Numbered from the stretch's first letter, positions 14,920 through 24,905 are shown. The stretch is 64,000 nt of DNA from Lachnospiraceae bacterium (GCA_017427685.1 JAFRSH010000052.1:1-64000), one strand, 5' to 3'. The notes: a model not told the origin generated them from the sequence alone. Program-made: numbers and translations.

Positions 14920-15768
14920 TTGAAAAAGAAAGACATGACCGAGACTACGGTCTATAAAAGAGTAGGGCAGGTGGGACTGCTCGAATACAAGGGGCTCAAC
15001 CGATTCGACTGGCTCGTCAACGCCTTCTCGACACGCGAGGGAGGCGTGAGCGAAGGGCAGTACGCGACCATGAACTTCAGTGTGAGCATGGGAGATGATC
15101 CGGCGAGAGTGGCCCGTAACTTTGAACTCTTCGGGGAGGCGATCGGCGTACGCCCCGAAGACATGGTCTACGCGGACCAGAAGCATACCGATCATGTGAT
15201 GGTCGCGGGTGCGGCACACAAGGGTATGGGCGTGACACGTGAGCGTGATTTCTCCGGTGTGGACGGCCTTGTGACCGACGAGCCGGGTGTTTGCCTGGTC
15301 ACTTCGTTTGCGGACTGTGTTCCGCTGTACTTCGCGGATCCCGTTCACCGCGCGATCGGGCTTACTCACTCCGGCTGGCGCGGGACCGTTGCGAAGATCG
15401 GAACAAGAACGATAGAACTGATGCATGAGAAGTACGGCACCAATCCCGCAGATCTGGTCTGCTGTATCGGACCCTGTATCGGCAGGGAGTGCTACGAGGT
15501 TAGTGAGGACGTGGCGAGGAAATTTGAAGCCGCGTACAAACCGCAGGAGTACGGGATGATCTGTGCACCCCGTGAGGGTACGGATTCCAAGTACCTGCTT
15601 GATCTGCCGCTGGCCAACTACGAGCAGTTCGTCGACTGCGGAGTGGCGCCCGGAAACATATATATGCCCGATCTGTGTACGGCCTGCAACAGCGATCTCC
15701 TGCATTCGCACCGCGCAACAGGCGGGAAGCGCGGTGGGATGTGCGCTTTCCTTATGATAAGACCGTAA
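14920..15768 (+). CDS. pgeF: Peptidoglycan editing factor PgeF (YfiH / laccase-domain family)
   Basis: A 282-residue enzyme that hydrolyses wrongly built UDP-MurNAc precursors in which L-Ser replaces L-Ala; once thought to be a polyphenol oxidase. Family motifs: FSTREGGVSEGQYATMNFSVSMGDD, QKHTDHVMVAG, FADCVPLYFADPVHRAIGLTHSGWRG and CCIGPCIGRECYEVSEDV, giving the Zn-binding His/Cys set. I accept the TTG at 14920 because AAGGAAGGA lies 4-5 bases ahead; an in-frame ATG at 14935 would be too far away. It ends four bases before the convergent LysR gene. Confidence 0.9.
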   Translation: MKKKDMTETTVYKRVGQVGLLEYKGLNRFDWLVNAFSTREGGVSEGQYATMNFSVSMGDDPARVARNFELFGEAIGVRPEDMVYADQKHTDHVMVAGAAHKGMGVTRERDFSGVDGLVTDEPGVCLVTSFADCVPLYFADPVHRAIGLTHSGWRGTVAKIGTRTIELMHEKYGTNPADLVCCIGPCIGRECYEVSEDVARKFEAAYKPQEYGMICAPREGTDSKYLLDLPLANYEQFVDCGVAPGNIYMPDLCTACNSDLLHSHRATGGKRGGMCAFLMIRP

Positions 15769-15772
15769 GCTC

Positions 15773-16681
15773 TCAGCTGCGGCCCTCGCAGATCCTCCGG
15801 AGGGCGTTAATGTACTCCTCGGTGAGAGTAGAGGGGTGGATCTGAGCCGGCAGGATGTAACCGATCTGCATATAATCGTTCACTTCGAGCGGCTTGGCGA
15901 TGATGTTCGGACCGTTGAGCTCTTCACTGATCACACCGCTGCATATCGTGTAGCCGTTCAGACCGATCAGAAGGTTGAAAAGTGTGGCACGGTCACGGAC
16001 GATCAGCTCTTTGTCGCAGTCGACGGTGCTCAGTATCTCCTCAGAGAAGTAAAACGAATTATGGCTTCCCTGCTCATAGGAAAGCTTGGGATAGGGCGTG
16101 AGGTCCGAAAGACTCAGGCTCTTTTTCTTTGCGAGAGGAGAGCTTTTACCGATAAAAACGTGAGGGGTCGCCGTGAAGAGCGGTTCAAAGATAAGCCCGT
16201 TATCGCGAAGCGTCTTGCGGATGACCGTCTCGTTAAATTCGTTGAGGTAGAGGATGCCGATCTCGCTGCGAAGGTGCGCGACATCCTCGATTATGTCGTA
16301 GGTCTGCGTTTCACGCATATGGAACTCGTATTTACTGCCCCCGTACTTACGCAGAAGCTCGACAAAAGCTTCTACAGCAAAAGAGTAGTGCTGGGAAGAA
16401 ACGCAGAATCTGATCTTTCCCTGAGTCTTGCCCGTATAGCGTTCGTTTATCAGGTCCGTCTGGTCAAGGACCTGTCTTGCGTAGCCGAGGAATTCCTCGC
16501 CTTCCTTGGTGATCTCGATCCCCTTGTTACTTCTTGAAAAAATGGTGATCCCGTACTCCTTCTCGAGTTCGATGATCGCACTTGTAAGGCTGGGTTGGGC
16601 GATAAAGAGTCTTTTGGCGGCTTCGGTCATGTTGCCGGTATCCGCGACCGTAACGGCGTATCTGAGTTGTTTTAAGGTCAT
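15773..16681 (-). CDS. LysR-family transcriptional regulator
   Basis: A 302-residue regulator. The N-terminal winged helix-turn-helix reads MTLKQLRYAVTVADTGNMTEAAKRLFIAQPSLTSAIIELEKEYG; the rest (about 90-295) is a periplasmic-binding-like effector domain. It is divergent from metE with a 220-base shared promoter region that holds two inverted repeats, which is the classic arrangement for a LysR regulator of methionine genes (MetR-like). The inducer (homocysteine or an O-acetylserine-like compound) is inferred from the neighbours metE, metF and serine acetyltransferase. Confidence 0.92.
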   Translation of the reverse strand: MTLKQLRYAVTVADTGNMTEAAKRLFIAQPSLTSAIIELEKEYGITIFSRSNKGIEITKEGEEFLGYARQVLDQTDLINERYTGKTQGKIRFCVSSQHYSFAVEAFVELLRKYGGSKYEFHMRETQTYDIIEDVAHLRSEIGILYLNEFNETVIRKTLRDNGLIFEPLFTATPHVFIGKSSPLAKKKSLSLSDLTPYPKLSYEQGSHNSFYFSEEILSTVDCDKELIVRDRATLFNLLIGLNGYTICSGVISEELNGPNIIAKPLEVNDYMQIGYILPAQIHPSTLTEEYINALRRICEGRS

Positions 16682-16761
16682 GGGGTCCTCTCCTTCTTCC
16701 GGGAACAGGGTATTGTTAGCCCGGTTTGGTTATGGGGTGATAAATAACGGTTATCTCTGAC

Positions 16762-16809
16762 GATAGACGACAGCTATCATTATATCACAAGACATAGAAA
16801 AAATCTATG
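16762..16809. promoter_or_regulatory. Candidate LysR operators upstream of metE
   Basis: Two inverted repeats sit in the LysR-metE intergenic region: GATAG-N7-CTATC (16762-16778) and CATAGA-N5-TCTATG (16793-16809). The centres are about 31 bases (three turns) apart, as expected for the paired recall and activation sites of a LysR tetramer. CTATCATTA recurs just inside the metE promoter at 16838. Confidence 0.55.
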
Positions 16810-16831
16810 GACAAGACGATGTTTTTAGTAT

Positions 16832-16860
16832 TTTACCTATCATTACGGTCGGTTTATACT
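16832..16860 (+). promoter_or_regulatory. Sigma-A promoter of metE
   Basis: TTTACC at 16832-16837, 17-base spacer, TATACT at 16855-16860; the metE ATG is 42 bases after the -10 box. The imperfect -35 fits an activator-dependent promoter. Confidence 0.6.
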
Positions 16861-16901
16861 TCGCATTAACAAATAAACGTGATGAAACAGAGGAGGGTAC
16901 T

Positions 16902-19160
16902 ATGAAAACATCGGTTGTTGGTTTTCCGAGGATCGGAAAAAACAGAGAATTAAAGTTTGCATCGGAAAAGTTCTTTAAGGGGGAGATCTCCGAGGCTGAG
17001 CTTCAGGAGGTAGCCCGCACCATCCGCAGGGAGAATATCCTGGCTCAGAACAACGCGGGAGTGGATCTTATCTCCTCGAACGACTTTTCTTTTTATGATA
17101 ACGTGCTCGACACGGCGTTCCTTTTTAATATCGTCCCCGCAAGGTACAGAGAACTCAATGTGTCACCTCTCGCGAAGTATTTCGCTGCGGCGCGCGGACT
17201 TCAGGACGAACAGAATAATGTCAAAGCACTGGCGATGAAGAAATGGTTCAATACCAATTACCACTACATCGTTCCCGAGTTTGAGGATGACACGAAAATC
17301 AGTCTCGTGGGTACGAAGCCCGTTGATGAGTATCTTGAGGCCAAGGCACTCGGTGTGAACACCAAGGTTCAGATCGTCGGACCCTTTACCTTCCTTAAAC
17401 TCACCAAGTTTGTGGGAAGCAAAAGAGCAGAGGATGTTGCCGGCGCTCTGACGGCAGAGTACGGCAAGCTCTTTAAGGAACTTGCATCCAATGGCGCGAC
17501 ACTTGTTCAGGTTGATGAGCCTTACCTTGTCCGCGACCTTGACGCTGCCGATATCGCTCTTTTCAAGAGGATCTACGGCGAGCTTTTAGGGCATAAGAAC
17601 GGACTCAAGGTTCTTCTGCAGACATATTTCGGGGATATACGTGACGTTTACGGCGATGTGGTCGCACTTGACTTTGACGCGATCGGCCTTGACTTCTTTG
17701 AGGGGATCAGGACATTACAGCTTGTCAAGACAAACGGCTTCCCGAAGGATAAGGTTCTCGTGGCCGGTCTTGTGTGCGGCAAAAACATCTGGAAGAACAA
17801 CTACGCGAATACCGCTTCGATCATCAAAGAACTTGAGGGTATCACGGGCGACTCCGAGAAGCTCATTATCGGAACTTCATGCTCACTCCTCCATGTTCCT
17901 TACACTCTTGAGAGCGAGACTAAGCTCCCCGCCGAGTACAAGAAGCATTTCGCTTTCGCGTACGAAAAGCTTGCGGAACTCGTTACCCTCGCTGATCTGA
18001 AGGAGGAAGACCTTGCGGAGAACAAGGCACTCTTTAAGAACAGACCCGACAGTGAGGACAGTGCCGTACGTGCCAGGGTTGCCGCTCTCAAGGATTCGGA
18101 TTACACTCGTCTGCCCGCCTTTGAAGAGAGAGAAGCGATCCAGAAGAAAAAGCTCGGGCTGCCTCTCTTCCCCACGACGACGATCGGTTCGTTCCCCCAG
18201 ACCGCGGACGTTCGAAAGAATCGCAGCGACTTCAAAAAGGGTAACATAAGCGTTAAAGAATACGTTGAATTTAACCAAAAGAAGATCAGAGAGTGCATTG
18301 CGCTTCAGGAGGAGCTTGGGCTCGATGTTCTTGTTCACGGCGAGTTTGAGCGAAACGATATGGTCGAGTACTTCGGCGAGAATCTCAGCGGTTACGTGTT
18401 CACCGAGAAGGCGTGGGTGCTTTCGTACGGTACGAGATGCGTGAAGCCTCCGATCATCTGGGGCGATGTTTCGAGGAAGAAGCCTATCACCGTCGAGTGG
18501 TCGAAGTTCGCGGCCGGCTGCACGGACAAGCCTGTCAAGGGTATGCTCACGGGACCTGTGACGATCCTTAACTGGTCGTTCCCGAGAGAAGATATCACCA
18601 TCAAAGAAAGCGTGCTTCAGATCGCGCTCGCGATCCGCGACGAGGTGCTTGACCTTGAGGCGAACGGGATCGGCATCATCCAGATCGATGAGGCTGCGCT
18701 CCGCGAGAAGCTTCCGCTTCGTAAGTCGGATTGGTACAGCGAGTATCTTGATTTCGCGATCCCCGCATTCCGTCTCGTGCACAGCGGCGTGAAGCCCGAG
18801 ACCCAGATCCACACACACATGTGCTACAGCGAGTTTACGGACATAATCCCCGCTATCGACTCGATGGATGCCGATGTGATCACGTTTGAGGCTTCCAGAT
18901 CCGACCTTCAGATCCTTGACGCTCTCAAGGAGAACAACTTCAAGACAGAGGTCGGCCCCGGTGTCTATGATATCCACAGCCCGCGCGTTCCTTCGGTCGA
19001 TGAACTTGTCGGACAGCTCACAAAGATACGCGAGAAGACGCAGGACAGCAAGCTCTGGGTTAACCCCGATTGCGGTCTCAAGACAAGAGGCGAGGAAGAA
19101 ACTGTGAAGAGTCTGAAAAATCTTGTTGCAGCGGCAAGGATTATCAGAGATAATAAGTAA
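16902..19160 (+). CDS. metE: Cobalamin-independent methionine synthase MetE
   Basis: A 752-residue enzyme that transfers the methyl group from 5-methyltetrahydrofolate to homocysteine without B12. Two homologous barrels are present; the N-terminal begins [23 protein letters not shown], and the C-terminal catalytic barrel starts near 424 with [16 protein letters not shown]. Zn/homocysteine-binding residues are visible in [10 protein letters not shown] (His and Cys) and [13 protein letters not shown] (Cys). The length matches the family. GAGGAGGGTACT precedes the ATG. It heads a methionine/cysteine unit with metF and serine acetyltransferase, probably activated by the divergent LysR regulator. 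Confidence 0.97.
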   Translation: MKTSVVGFPRIGKNRELKFASEKFFKGEISEAELQEVARTIRRENILAQNNAGVDLISSNDFSFYDNVLDTAFLFNIVPARYRELNVSPLAKYFAAARGLQDEQNNVKALAMKKWFNTNYHYIVPEFEDDTKISLVGTKPVDEYLEAKALGVNTKVQIVGPFTFLKLTKFVGSKRAEDVAGALTAEYGKLFKELASNGATLVQVDEPYLVRDLDAADIALFKRIYGELLGHKNGLKVLLQTYFGDIRDVYGDVVALDFDAIGLDFFEGIRTLQLVKTNGFPKDKVLVAGLVCGKNIWKNNYANTASIIKELEGITGDSEKLIIGTSCSLLHVPYTLESETKLPAEYKKHFAFAYEKLAELVTLADLKEEDLAENKALFKNRPDSEDSAVRARVAALKDSDYTRLPAFEEREAIQKKKLGLPLFPTTTIGSFPQTADVRKNRSDFKKGNISVKEYVEFNQKKIRECIALQEELGLDVLVHGEFERNDMVEYFGENLSGYVFTEKAWVLSYGTRCVKPPIIWGDVSRKKPITVEWSKFAAGCTDKPVKGMLTGPVTILNWSFPREDITIKESVLQIALAIRDEVLDLEANGIGIIQIDEAALREKLPLRKSDWYSEYLDFAIPAFRLVHSGVKPETQIHTHMCYSEFTDIIPAIDSMDADVITFEASRSDLQILDALKENNFKTEVGPGVYDIHSPRVPSVDELVGQLTKIREKTQDSKLWVNPDCGLKTRGEEETVKSLKNLVAAARIIRDNK

Positions 19161-19194
19161 GAAAATTGATTAGAACATTATTCCGGAAAGGATA

Positions 19195-19212
19195 CGAAAG
19201 CGGTGGCTTTCG
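19195..19212 (+). promoter_or_regulatory. Hairpin between ribosome site and start of metF
   Basis: CGAAAGC-GGTG-GCTTTCG lies between a GGAAAGGA ribosome site (19185-19192) and the metF ATG at 19222. When folded it would shorten the 29-base gap to about 11 bases, suggesting structure-dependent translation of metF. Confidence 0.4.
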
Positions 19213-19221
19213 AACAGAGAA

Positions 19222-20094
19222 ATGAAGATCGCAGAGATTTACAAACAGAATAAACAGAGTCTTTCATTTGAGATTTTTCCTCCCAAGAAGGACTCTGAGC
19301 TTGAGAGTATCGACGAGACGCTCGAGGTGCTTTGCGAGCTGAAGCCTGACTTTATCAGCGTGACCTTCGGTGCGGGCGGCGGCAGCAACCGTAACCGTAC
19401 GATCGAGATCGCGAAGAATATCAAGACCAGGTACGGCGTTGAGCCTGTTGTACATCTGACTTCGTTGCATTACGACAAGTCGGAGATCGACGAGTTCGCG
19501 AAAGTACTTGAGGCCGAGGGTATTGAGAACATCCTTGCTTTGAGGGGCGACCGCACTCCCAAGATCGCAGAGAAGGACGACTTTAAGCATGCTTCGGATC
19601 TGATCGCTTACCTTTCGGAAAAGCATGATTTCTGCTTCCTCGGAGCCTGCTACCCCGAGTGTCATCCCGAGTCTTCGGACAAGGTGAACGACATCAAGGG
19701 CCTCAGACGCAAGGTGGAAGCGGGTGCTTCGGTGCTCATCTCACAGCTCTTCTTTGAAAACGAGAAGTTCTTTAGCTTCGTCGAGAGTTGCAGGCTTGCC
19801 GGGATCGATGTTCCGATCATCCCCGGAATCATGCCGGTCATCAACGCCGCACAGATCAGGCGTATGCTTACGATCTGCAACGCATCCTTCCCCGACCGCT
19901 TCAACAGGATAGTCGGGAAGTACGAGGACGACAAAGAGGCACTTTTTGATGCGGGCATGTCCTACGCACTCAGCCAGGTCATCGACCTCCTCGCGGGAGA
20001 TATCCCGGGCATACACCTCTACACCATGAACAACCCCAAGGTTGCGAGAAGAATCTGCGAGGGCATTCGCAATATCGTTAAAAAACAGAATTGA
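19222..20094 (+). CDS. metF: Methylenetetrahydrofolate reductase MetF
   Basis: A 290-residue FAD enzyme that reduces 5,10-methylene-THF to 5-methyl-THF, the methyl donor for MetE. Family motifs: SLSFEIFPPKKDSELES near the start, FISVTFGAGGGSNRNRT, NILALRGDR, LGACYPECHPE, and LISQLFFENEKFFSFVE..PIIPGIMPV. Length is normal for bacterial MetF. It lies 62 bases after metE, and the metE-metF pairing supplies substrate to the neighbour. A hairpin at 19195-19212 sits just before its ATG. Confidence 0.97.
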   Translation: MKIAEIYKQNKQSLSFEIFPPKKDSELESIDETLEVLCELKPDFISVTFGAGGGSNRNRTIEIAKNIKTRYGVEPVVHLTSLHYDKSEIDEFAKVLEAEGIENILALRGDRTPKIAEKDDFKHASDLIAYLSEKHDFCFLGACYPECHPESSDKVNDIKGLRRKVEAGASVLISQLFFENEKFFSFVESCRLAGIDVPIIPGIMPVINAAQIRRMLTICNASFPDRFNRIVGKYEDDKEALFDAGMSYALSQVIDLLAGDIPGIHLYTMNNPKVARRICEGIRNIVKKQN

Positions 20095-20145
20095 TGTATG
20101 AGTTACACATTATCACATAGGCGTTAAAAAACAGAGGATCAACAC

Positions 20146-21105
20146 GTGGAAGAGATTGTAAAACAGGAAGAAGTAAAGAAGATCGTGAAGGACATCATCG
20201 CCGATTACGCTCAGGGCAGGAACATCGACGAGATGAATCTTTTCAACAAACCCGACAAGTCCGAGGTTCAGGAGCTGGTGGAGAATCTTTTCAAGATCGT
20301 TTACCCCGGCTATTTCAGGGACAGGACTTTTAAGATCTACACGCCCGAGAACAGCTTCTCGGTCATCATCGAGGACACTTTCTACCACCTTAACAAGCAG
20401 CTCGTTCGTGCGCTTGATTACGGCAAGAAGAAGGGCGCGCTTACCGAAGAGGGCAGGAAGGAAGAGAGCTACCGTATCTGCAAGGCTTTCTTTGCCAAGA
20501 TCCCCACGATCCGCGAGTATATCGAAACGGACCTGCTCGCCACGCTTGACGGGGATCCCGCTGCAGGCAGCTACGACGAGATCATCCTGGCTTATCCCGG
20601 ACTTTTCGCGATAACAGTCTACAGGATCGCGCACGAGCTTTATCTTGAGGATGTGCCCGTTCTTCCGCGTCTTATGACGGAGTACGCGCACTCGCTCACA
20701 GGTATCGACATTCACCCCGGCGCAACGATCGACAAGTACTTCTTTATCGATCACGGAACCGGTATCGTTATCGGCGAGACCTCGATCATCGGCAAGAACG
20801 TCAGGATCTATCAGGGTGTTACGATCGGCGCGCTCTCAACGAGAGGCGGTCAGAAGCTCTCGGGTAAGAAGAGACATCCCACGATCTGCGACAATGTCAC
20901 GATCTACGCCAATGCATCGATCCTCGGCGGCGAGACGGTGATCGGAGAGAACGCTGTGATCGGCGGCAACACGTTCATCACGTGCTCGATCGACCCCGAC
21001 ACGAGGGTCAGCATGAAGAATCTTGAGATGGAGTTTAAGACCCACGGCAGTTTCCACAAGAGCGAGGAGCTCAAGCAGGGAGAAGCCTGGTATTATATGA
21101 TCTGA
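20146..21105 (+). CDS. cysE: Serine O-acetyltransferase (CysE/EpsC type)
   Basis: A 319-residue hexapeptide-repeat enzyme that makes O-acetylserine for cysteine synthesis. The N-terminal helical part (to about 180) is longer than in E. coli CysE (273 residues) and matches the EpsC/SrpH type. The left-handed beta-helix spans about 187-285: GIDIHPGATIDKYFFIDHGTGIVIGETSIIGKNVRIYQGVTIG, with the catalytic His in DHGTG. GTG start at 20146 with CAGAGGA upstream. Its position after metE-metF links sulphur amino-acid supply; 2 bases separate it from the phosphatase gene. Confidence 0.92.
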   Translation: MEEIVKQEEVKKIVKDIIADYAQGRNIDEMNLFNKPDKSEVQELVENLFKIVYPGYFRDRTFKIYTPENSFSVIIEDTFYHLNKQLVRALDYGKKKGALTEEGRKEESYRICKAFFAKIPTIREYIETDLLATLDGDPAAGSYDEIILAYPGLFAITVYRIAHELYLEDVPVLPRLMTEYAHSLTGIDIHPGATIDKYFFIDHGTGIVIGETSIIGKNVRIYQGVTIGALSTRGGQKLSGKKRHPTICDNVTIYANASILGGETVIGENAVIGGNTFITCSIDPDTRVSMKNLEMEFKTHGSFHKSEELKQGEAWYYMI

Positions 21106-21106
21106 T

Positions 21107-21829
21107 ATGAAGATAATTATTGTTCGCCACGGCGATCCCGATTATAAGCATGATTCGCTCACGGAGCGCGGCAAAAAGGAAGCGGAAGCTCTTTCGGAGA
21201 GGATGAAGAACGTTAAAGCGGATTACTGCTACGTTTCCCCGCTCGGAAGAGCAAAGGAGACGGCAGCGGTATGCCTGCCGAAGATGCACATGGAGGCTGA
21301 AGAGCTGGTATGGCTGCGAGAGTTCGCTCCGATAGTTGAACGACCCCAGAAAAAGGGCGTTGCATGGGACTGGCTCCCTCAGGACTGGACCGCGATGCCT
21401 CACGCGTTCGACCTTGAGAAGTGGCCGGAACATCCCGCGCTTAAAGCCGCACATGTTGAAGAGGAAGCGGAGTGGATCTGCCGCGAGTTTGCGGCACTGC
21501 TCGAAAAACACGGTTATCGCAAGGAAGGGAAGTACTTTAAGGCAGAACACCCCAACAACGACACACTCGTGTTCTTCTGTCATTTCGGACTTGAATGTAT
21601 CCTTCTTTCGTACCTTTTGAACATCCCGGCCTTCGTGCTCTGGCATGCGACCATCGCGACACCCACTTCCGTTACGACAGTTGCCACGGAAGAGAGACGT
21701 GACGGGGTAGCGCAGTTCCGTATGAACGCGTTCGGTGATACGTCGCATCTCTACGCGGCAGGGATCGAGCCTTCGTTCTCGGGGCGCTTCAGAGAGTGCT
21801 TCACCAACGAGGACGAAAGAATGGACTGA
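21107..21829 (+). CDS. Histidine phosphatase superfamily protein
   Basis: A 240-residue phosphoglycerate-mutase-like protein. It opens with the RHG catalytic motif (MKIIIVRHGDPDYKHDSLTERGKKEAEALSERM), with a second His in LVFFCHFGLECILLSYLL. The ATG follows the stop of serine acetyltransferase by a single base, so the genes are translationally coupled. Substrate unknown; members include cobalamin, sugar-phosphate and signalling phosphatases. Convergent with the GH9 gene, which ends 4 bases downstream. Confidence 0.88.
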   Translation: MKIIIVRHGDPDYKHDSLTERGKKEAEALSERMKNVKADYCYVSPLGRAKETAAVCLPKMHMEAEELVWLREFAPIVERPQKKGVAWDWLPQDWTAMPHAFDLEKWPEHPALKAAHVEEEAEWICREFAALLEKHGYRKEGKYFKAEHPNNDTLVFFCHFGLECILLSYLLNIPAFVLWHATIATPTSVTTVATEERRDGVAQFRMNAFGDTSHLYAAGIEPSFSGRFRECFTNEDERMD

Positions 21830-21832
21830 TCA

Positions 21833-23569
21833 TTACAATGTATTAAAGAAAGCGGCAACAAAGATCGCGGGGGAGTTCCAGTAGATCGCGATCTCGTTTG
21901 TATCGGCGGACGGCGTCTCGTCAAGATAGTACTTGGCAGCGGGTGTCTCGCCGAGTTTTTCTTTTGTAAAGGGGTATGTGAAACGCTTGTTGGGGCCACC
22001 CACGATGAATCCGGGCACGGGCGCGTCGATCCCGTCGGCACCGGAGGGCCTGTGGTGGGGATTTTGGACGCTGCGACTCCCGAGACCCGTCACAAAGGAG
22101 AGATCGAGAGCGTTGAGCCCGAGCGAGTAATCGATCTGGCTAAGCGCGCCGCTTAGCATGTCCTCCCTGCCTGTGAGCAGGTAGTTTACAACCATGGCCA
22201 TGGCGTTGTTCATAACGTTTATGATACTGCCCCATACGTAATCTTCGACCCTGAGCGCAGTCCTGTAGCCGGAGTTGTTGACTCTCTGAAGGATGTCTTT
22301 ACTTCTTTTAAGTAAATCTTCCCTGAGTTCGTTGTAAAAGGCCTCTCCTGCCTTCTTCTTAAGGAACAGGAGACAGCAGAGTCCTCCGAGACCTGCCACA
22401 TTCGACCAGCCGAATTCCGCGATATCGAGACCCGAGAGCTTCGGGGTGTGGAAGAAGGGATACTTCTTGTTGATGTACATAACGGCTTCTTCCTGTTTGA
22501 TCATCATCTGTCTGAAGATCATGTCCTCTTCGGGAACGGAATCCACGTCTTTCGCAAAGTTATAAAGCCTTTCGGCCTCTTCTATATATGATCCTTCTCC
22601 TGTGACAAGGTAGAGCTCGCAGCACGCCCAGAACAATTCGTCGATGACTCTCGTGTCGGTATAAGGACCGGTATTAAGTCCGTGGGGGTTAATGTAAGGA
22701 GAAAAGTCCTGATTGTCGACAAGCCACTTGTACCCCTTAACGGCAGCATCAAGCGCTCTGTCCGAAAATGCGGGATCGAACTCCCTGTAAGTCCTCGACG
22801 CGAGTGCGAGAACAGCGACTGCATCCGCCGTGGCTGTGTGCGAAGGCGGAACGATGTACTCGGGGTCGGTGTCGTCCTCGGGCATGATAAAAGGAGCAAA
22901 ATGATCCTTGGTAAGCTTGTGGTAGAAAGCGCCGTCTTCGCGCTGCATCCTGAGGATCCAGTCGAGCTCGAAACGCGCTTCGTTCAGGATATCGGGAGTA
23001 CCGTTGCCTGTTTCGGGGATGTTAAGGTCGTCCGAACATCCCGTGCCGAACAAGAGATAAGAATAAAGAAGGTGGGCAACGGTCACTGCGCCGGGGCTTA
23101 CGTACTTACCGTAGTCGCCTGCGTCGTGCCAACCGCCTGTGATAGTTTTGGTCTTTGACCTGTCTTCCCAATCTATTGAGGGAGCGGTGTGGCAGGCTTT
23201 GTGCGTGAAGATACCGGCGTGCTTAGCCTCGAGAGCGCAACCGCAACGCTGGTAATAGAGGCCTTTGATGAGACTGTTCACCAGTGTGGTGAAGGGCTTG
23301 TCGGATACATTGACGGTGGCGGAGCTGTCAGAATTTTTTAATGTATACGTTCCGCTTGGAATATCCCCAAGGTCTATCACATAAACGTTATCGCCCGAAG
23401 CCTCGTCGAAGGAGAGCTCGGGAACTTCGTATCCGGCGACCTGTCTGTCTTCGCTGTCAAACAAAGCCAAAGGCTTGGCTTCGAGAACGGCTGCGTATTT
23501 GGGAAGGTGAGTCCCGTAGCCGAGCTGGTTGACCCTGATGGAATTGATTGCGGATTCTGTATTTGACAT
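21833..23569 (-). CDS. Family 9 glycoside hydrolase, cytosolic cellodextrinase type
   Basis: A 578-residue enzyme with an N-terminal Ig-like CelD_N domain (SIRVNQLGYGTHLPKYAAVL.., about 10-95) and a GH9 (alpha/alpha)6 barrel. Catalytic region GGWHDAGDYGKY carries the acidic base residues; LSFVTGLGSRSVQNPHHRPS binds substrate; the proton-donor Glu is in ADTNEIAIYWNSPAIFV near the end. There is no signal peptide and no dockerin or CBM, so it should act inside the cell on imported cello-oligosaccharides, or on glucosylated compounds, rather than on cellulose fibre. AGGGG ribosome site precedes the ATG. Confidence 0.93.
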   Translation of the reverse strand: MSNTESAINSIRVNQLGYGTHLPKYAAVLEAKPLALFDSEDRQVAGYEVPELSFDEASGDNVYVIDLGDIPSGTYTLKNSDSSATVNVSDKPFTTLVNSLIKGLYYQRCGCALEAKHAGIFTHKACHTAPSIDWEDRSKTKTITGGWHDAGDYGKYVSPGAVTVAHLLYSYLLFGTGCSDDLNIPETGNGTPDILNEARFELDWILRMQREDGAFYHKLTKDHFAPFIMPEDDTDPEYIVPPSHTATADAVAVLALASRTYREFDPAFSDRALDAAVKGYKWLVDNQDFSPYINPHGLNTGPYTDTRVIDELFWACCELYLVTGEGSYIEEAERLYNFAKDVDSVPEEDMIFRQMMIKQEEAVMYINKKYPFFHTPKLSGLDIAEFGWSNVAGLGGLCCLLFLKKKAGEAFYNELREDLLKRSKDILQRVNNSGYRTALRVEDYVWGSIINVMNNAMAMVVNYLLTGREDMLSGALSQIDYSLGLNALDLSFVTGLGSRSVQNPHHRPSGADGIDAPVPGFIVGGPNKRFTYPFTKEKLGETPAAKYYLDETPSADTNEIAIYWNSPAIFVAAFFNTL

Positions 23570-23820
23570 GTTTACCCCTCTGTAACTTTATTTGCATAAA
23601 AGTATATCATAAAAGATATGAATAAGGATAATACTTTTTAGTCAGGGTTCGTTTGGCGTATATGATGATCATTCGCTGCCGTACACTCCCAAGAATCAGG
23701 CATTGGTGGTATAATAAAGGGTAGTGCAACTTACGGTTGCGATATCTGTCAAAACAGCACTTGCATACAACGGGGAAAGAGTATATCTATTTGGATATAA
23801 GGACTTGAAAGGAAAAAGCC

Positions 23821-24876
23821 ATGAATAAAGACTGGTCGGAAAAGAATAAAGAAATGCAGGCTCTTATCGGCAAGGCGGCAACCCTGGCCGATGGCATAAG
23901 CGTGCTCATCGACTTAAGAAATGATCTGCTCACGCAGATATCGTACATTGTGTACGGGTATCCCTCGGAGGCATTCTATCAAATGCCTTTTGCGGGAGCA
24001 GCGGGGTATCACAGCAAGACACTCGCTTACTCCATGTGGCACATCTTCAGGATTGAAGACATTGTGGCACATACGCTGATCGGCGGGGACGACCAGGTCT
24101 TTTTTGCCGGCGGATGGCAGGAGAAAACGGGAAGTCCCATCATCACTACGGGCAATGAACTTAAGGGTGAAGAGATCGCAGAGTTTTCAAAAGCACTCGA
24201 TGCCAAGGCTCTGTTTGAGTACTGCAAAGCGGTGAAAGAATCAACGGATGCCCTGCTGCAAAGCCTGTCATACGCTGATCTGAAACGAAAGTTCTCCGAA
24301 GTAGATAAGAACAGGGTGAAGGAGAGTCGATGTGTGAGCGATGACAGCGATGCTGTTTGGCTTATCGATTACTGGTGCGAAAAAGACATCCGCGGACTCA
24401 TCAAGATGCCTTTCTCGAGACACTGGATCATGCATATCGAAGCAATGTGCAGGATCAAGGATAAGCTGTGCAGCATAGCCAGAAAGGGTGCGGATCCTAT
24501 CGCGAGATGCGGATTGTCGTGCAGGCACTGCTTTTTGAGGGAATGGTGCGGAGGTTGCAGAACTGCCTATAACACCTGTTCCGATGCTTTAAACTCCCCG
24601 GACAGGGTATGCCCGAATACGTCGTGCTGCGCGGGAAAAGGCATCGATGGCTGCTACGAGTGCGACGAGATGAAGGATTGCAAGAAGGGCTTCTATGCGT
24701 ACGATGATATTGAGGCCATAAAGGCCATGGCCATGTTCATACGAAAGTACGGCAAAAAGGAGCTTCTGAAAACCATGGATCGGCTTCATGAGAAGTATGA
24801 GTTCGATAAGATCCAGGAAGTCCTCGGAAACGAACTCTGCGAAGGTTTAAAGATACTGGAGAGCAACCGGGGGTAA
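23821..24876 (+). CDS. DinB-like plus DUF3795-type cysteine-rich protein
   Basis: A 351-residue two-part protein. The N-terminal half (about 10-225) has the four-helix look of DinB/YfiT-like proteins: a His-bearing helix AYSMWHIFRIEDIVAHTL and a later RHWIMHIEAMCRIKDK, positions that bind metal in that family. The C-terminal half (about 228-300) has a dense Cys array (ARCGLSCRHCFLREWCGGCR ... CPNTSCCAGKGIDGCYECDE) typical of DUF3795, likely a metal or Fe-S site. The fusion of the two is uncommon. AAAGGAAAAAGCC precedes the ATG. Function unknown. Confidence 0.75.
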   Translation: MNKDWSEKNKEMQALIGKAATLADGISVLIDLRNDLLTQISYIVYGYPSEAFYQMPFAGAAGYHSKTLAYSMWHIFRIEDIVAHTLIGGDDQVFFAGGWQEKTGSPIITTGNELKGEEIAEFSKALDAKALFEYCKAVKESTDALLQSLSYADLKRKFSEVDKNRVKESRCVSDDSDAVWLIDYWCEKDIRGLIKMPFSRHWIMHIEAMCRIKDKLCSIARKGADPIARCGLSCRHCFLREWCGGCRTAYNTCSDALNSPDRVCPNTSCCAGKGIDGCYECDEMKDCKKGFYAYDDIEAIKAMAMFIRKYGKKELLKTMDRLHEKYEFDKIQEVLGNELCEGLKILESNRG

Positions 24877-24905
24877 TCCACAGAGAGGAAAGGAGCAAGA
24901 TCAAT

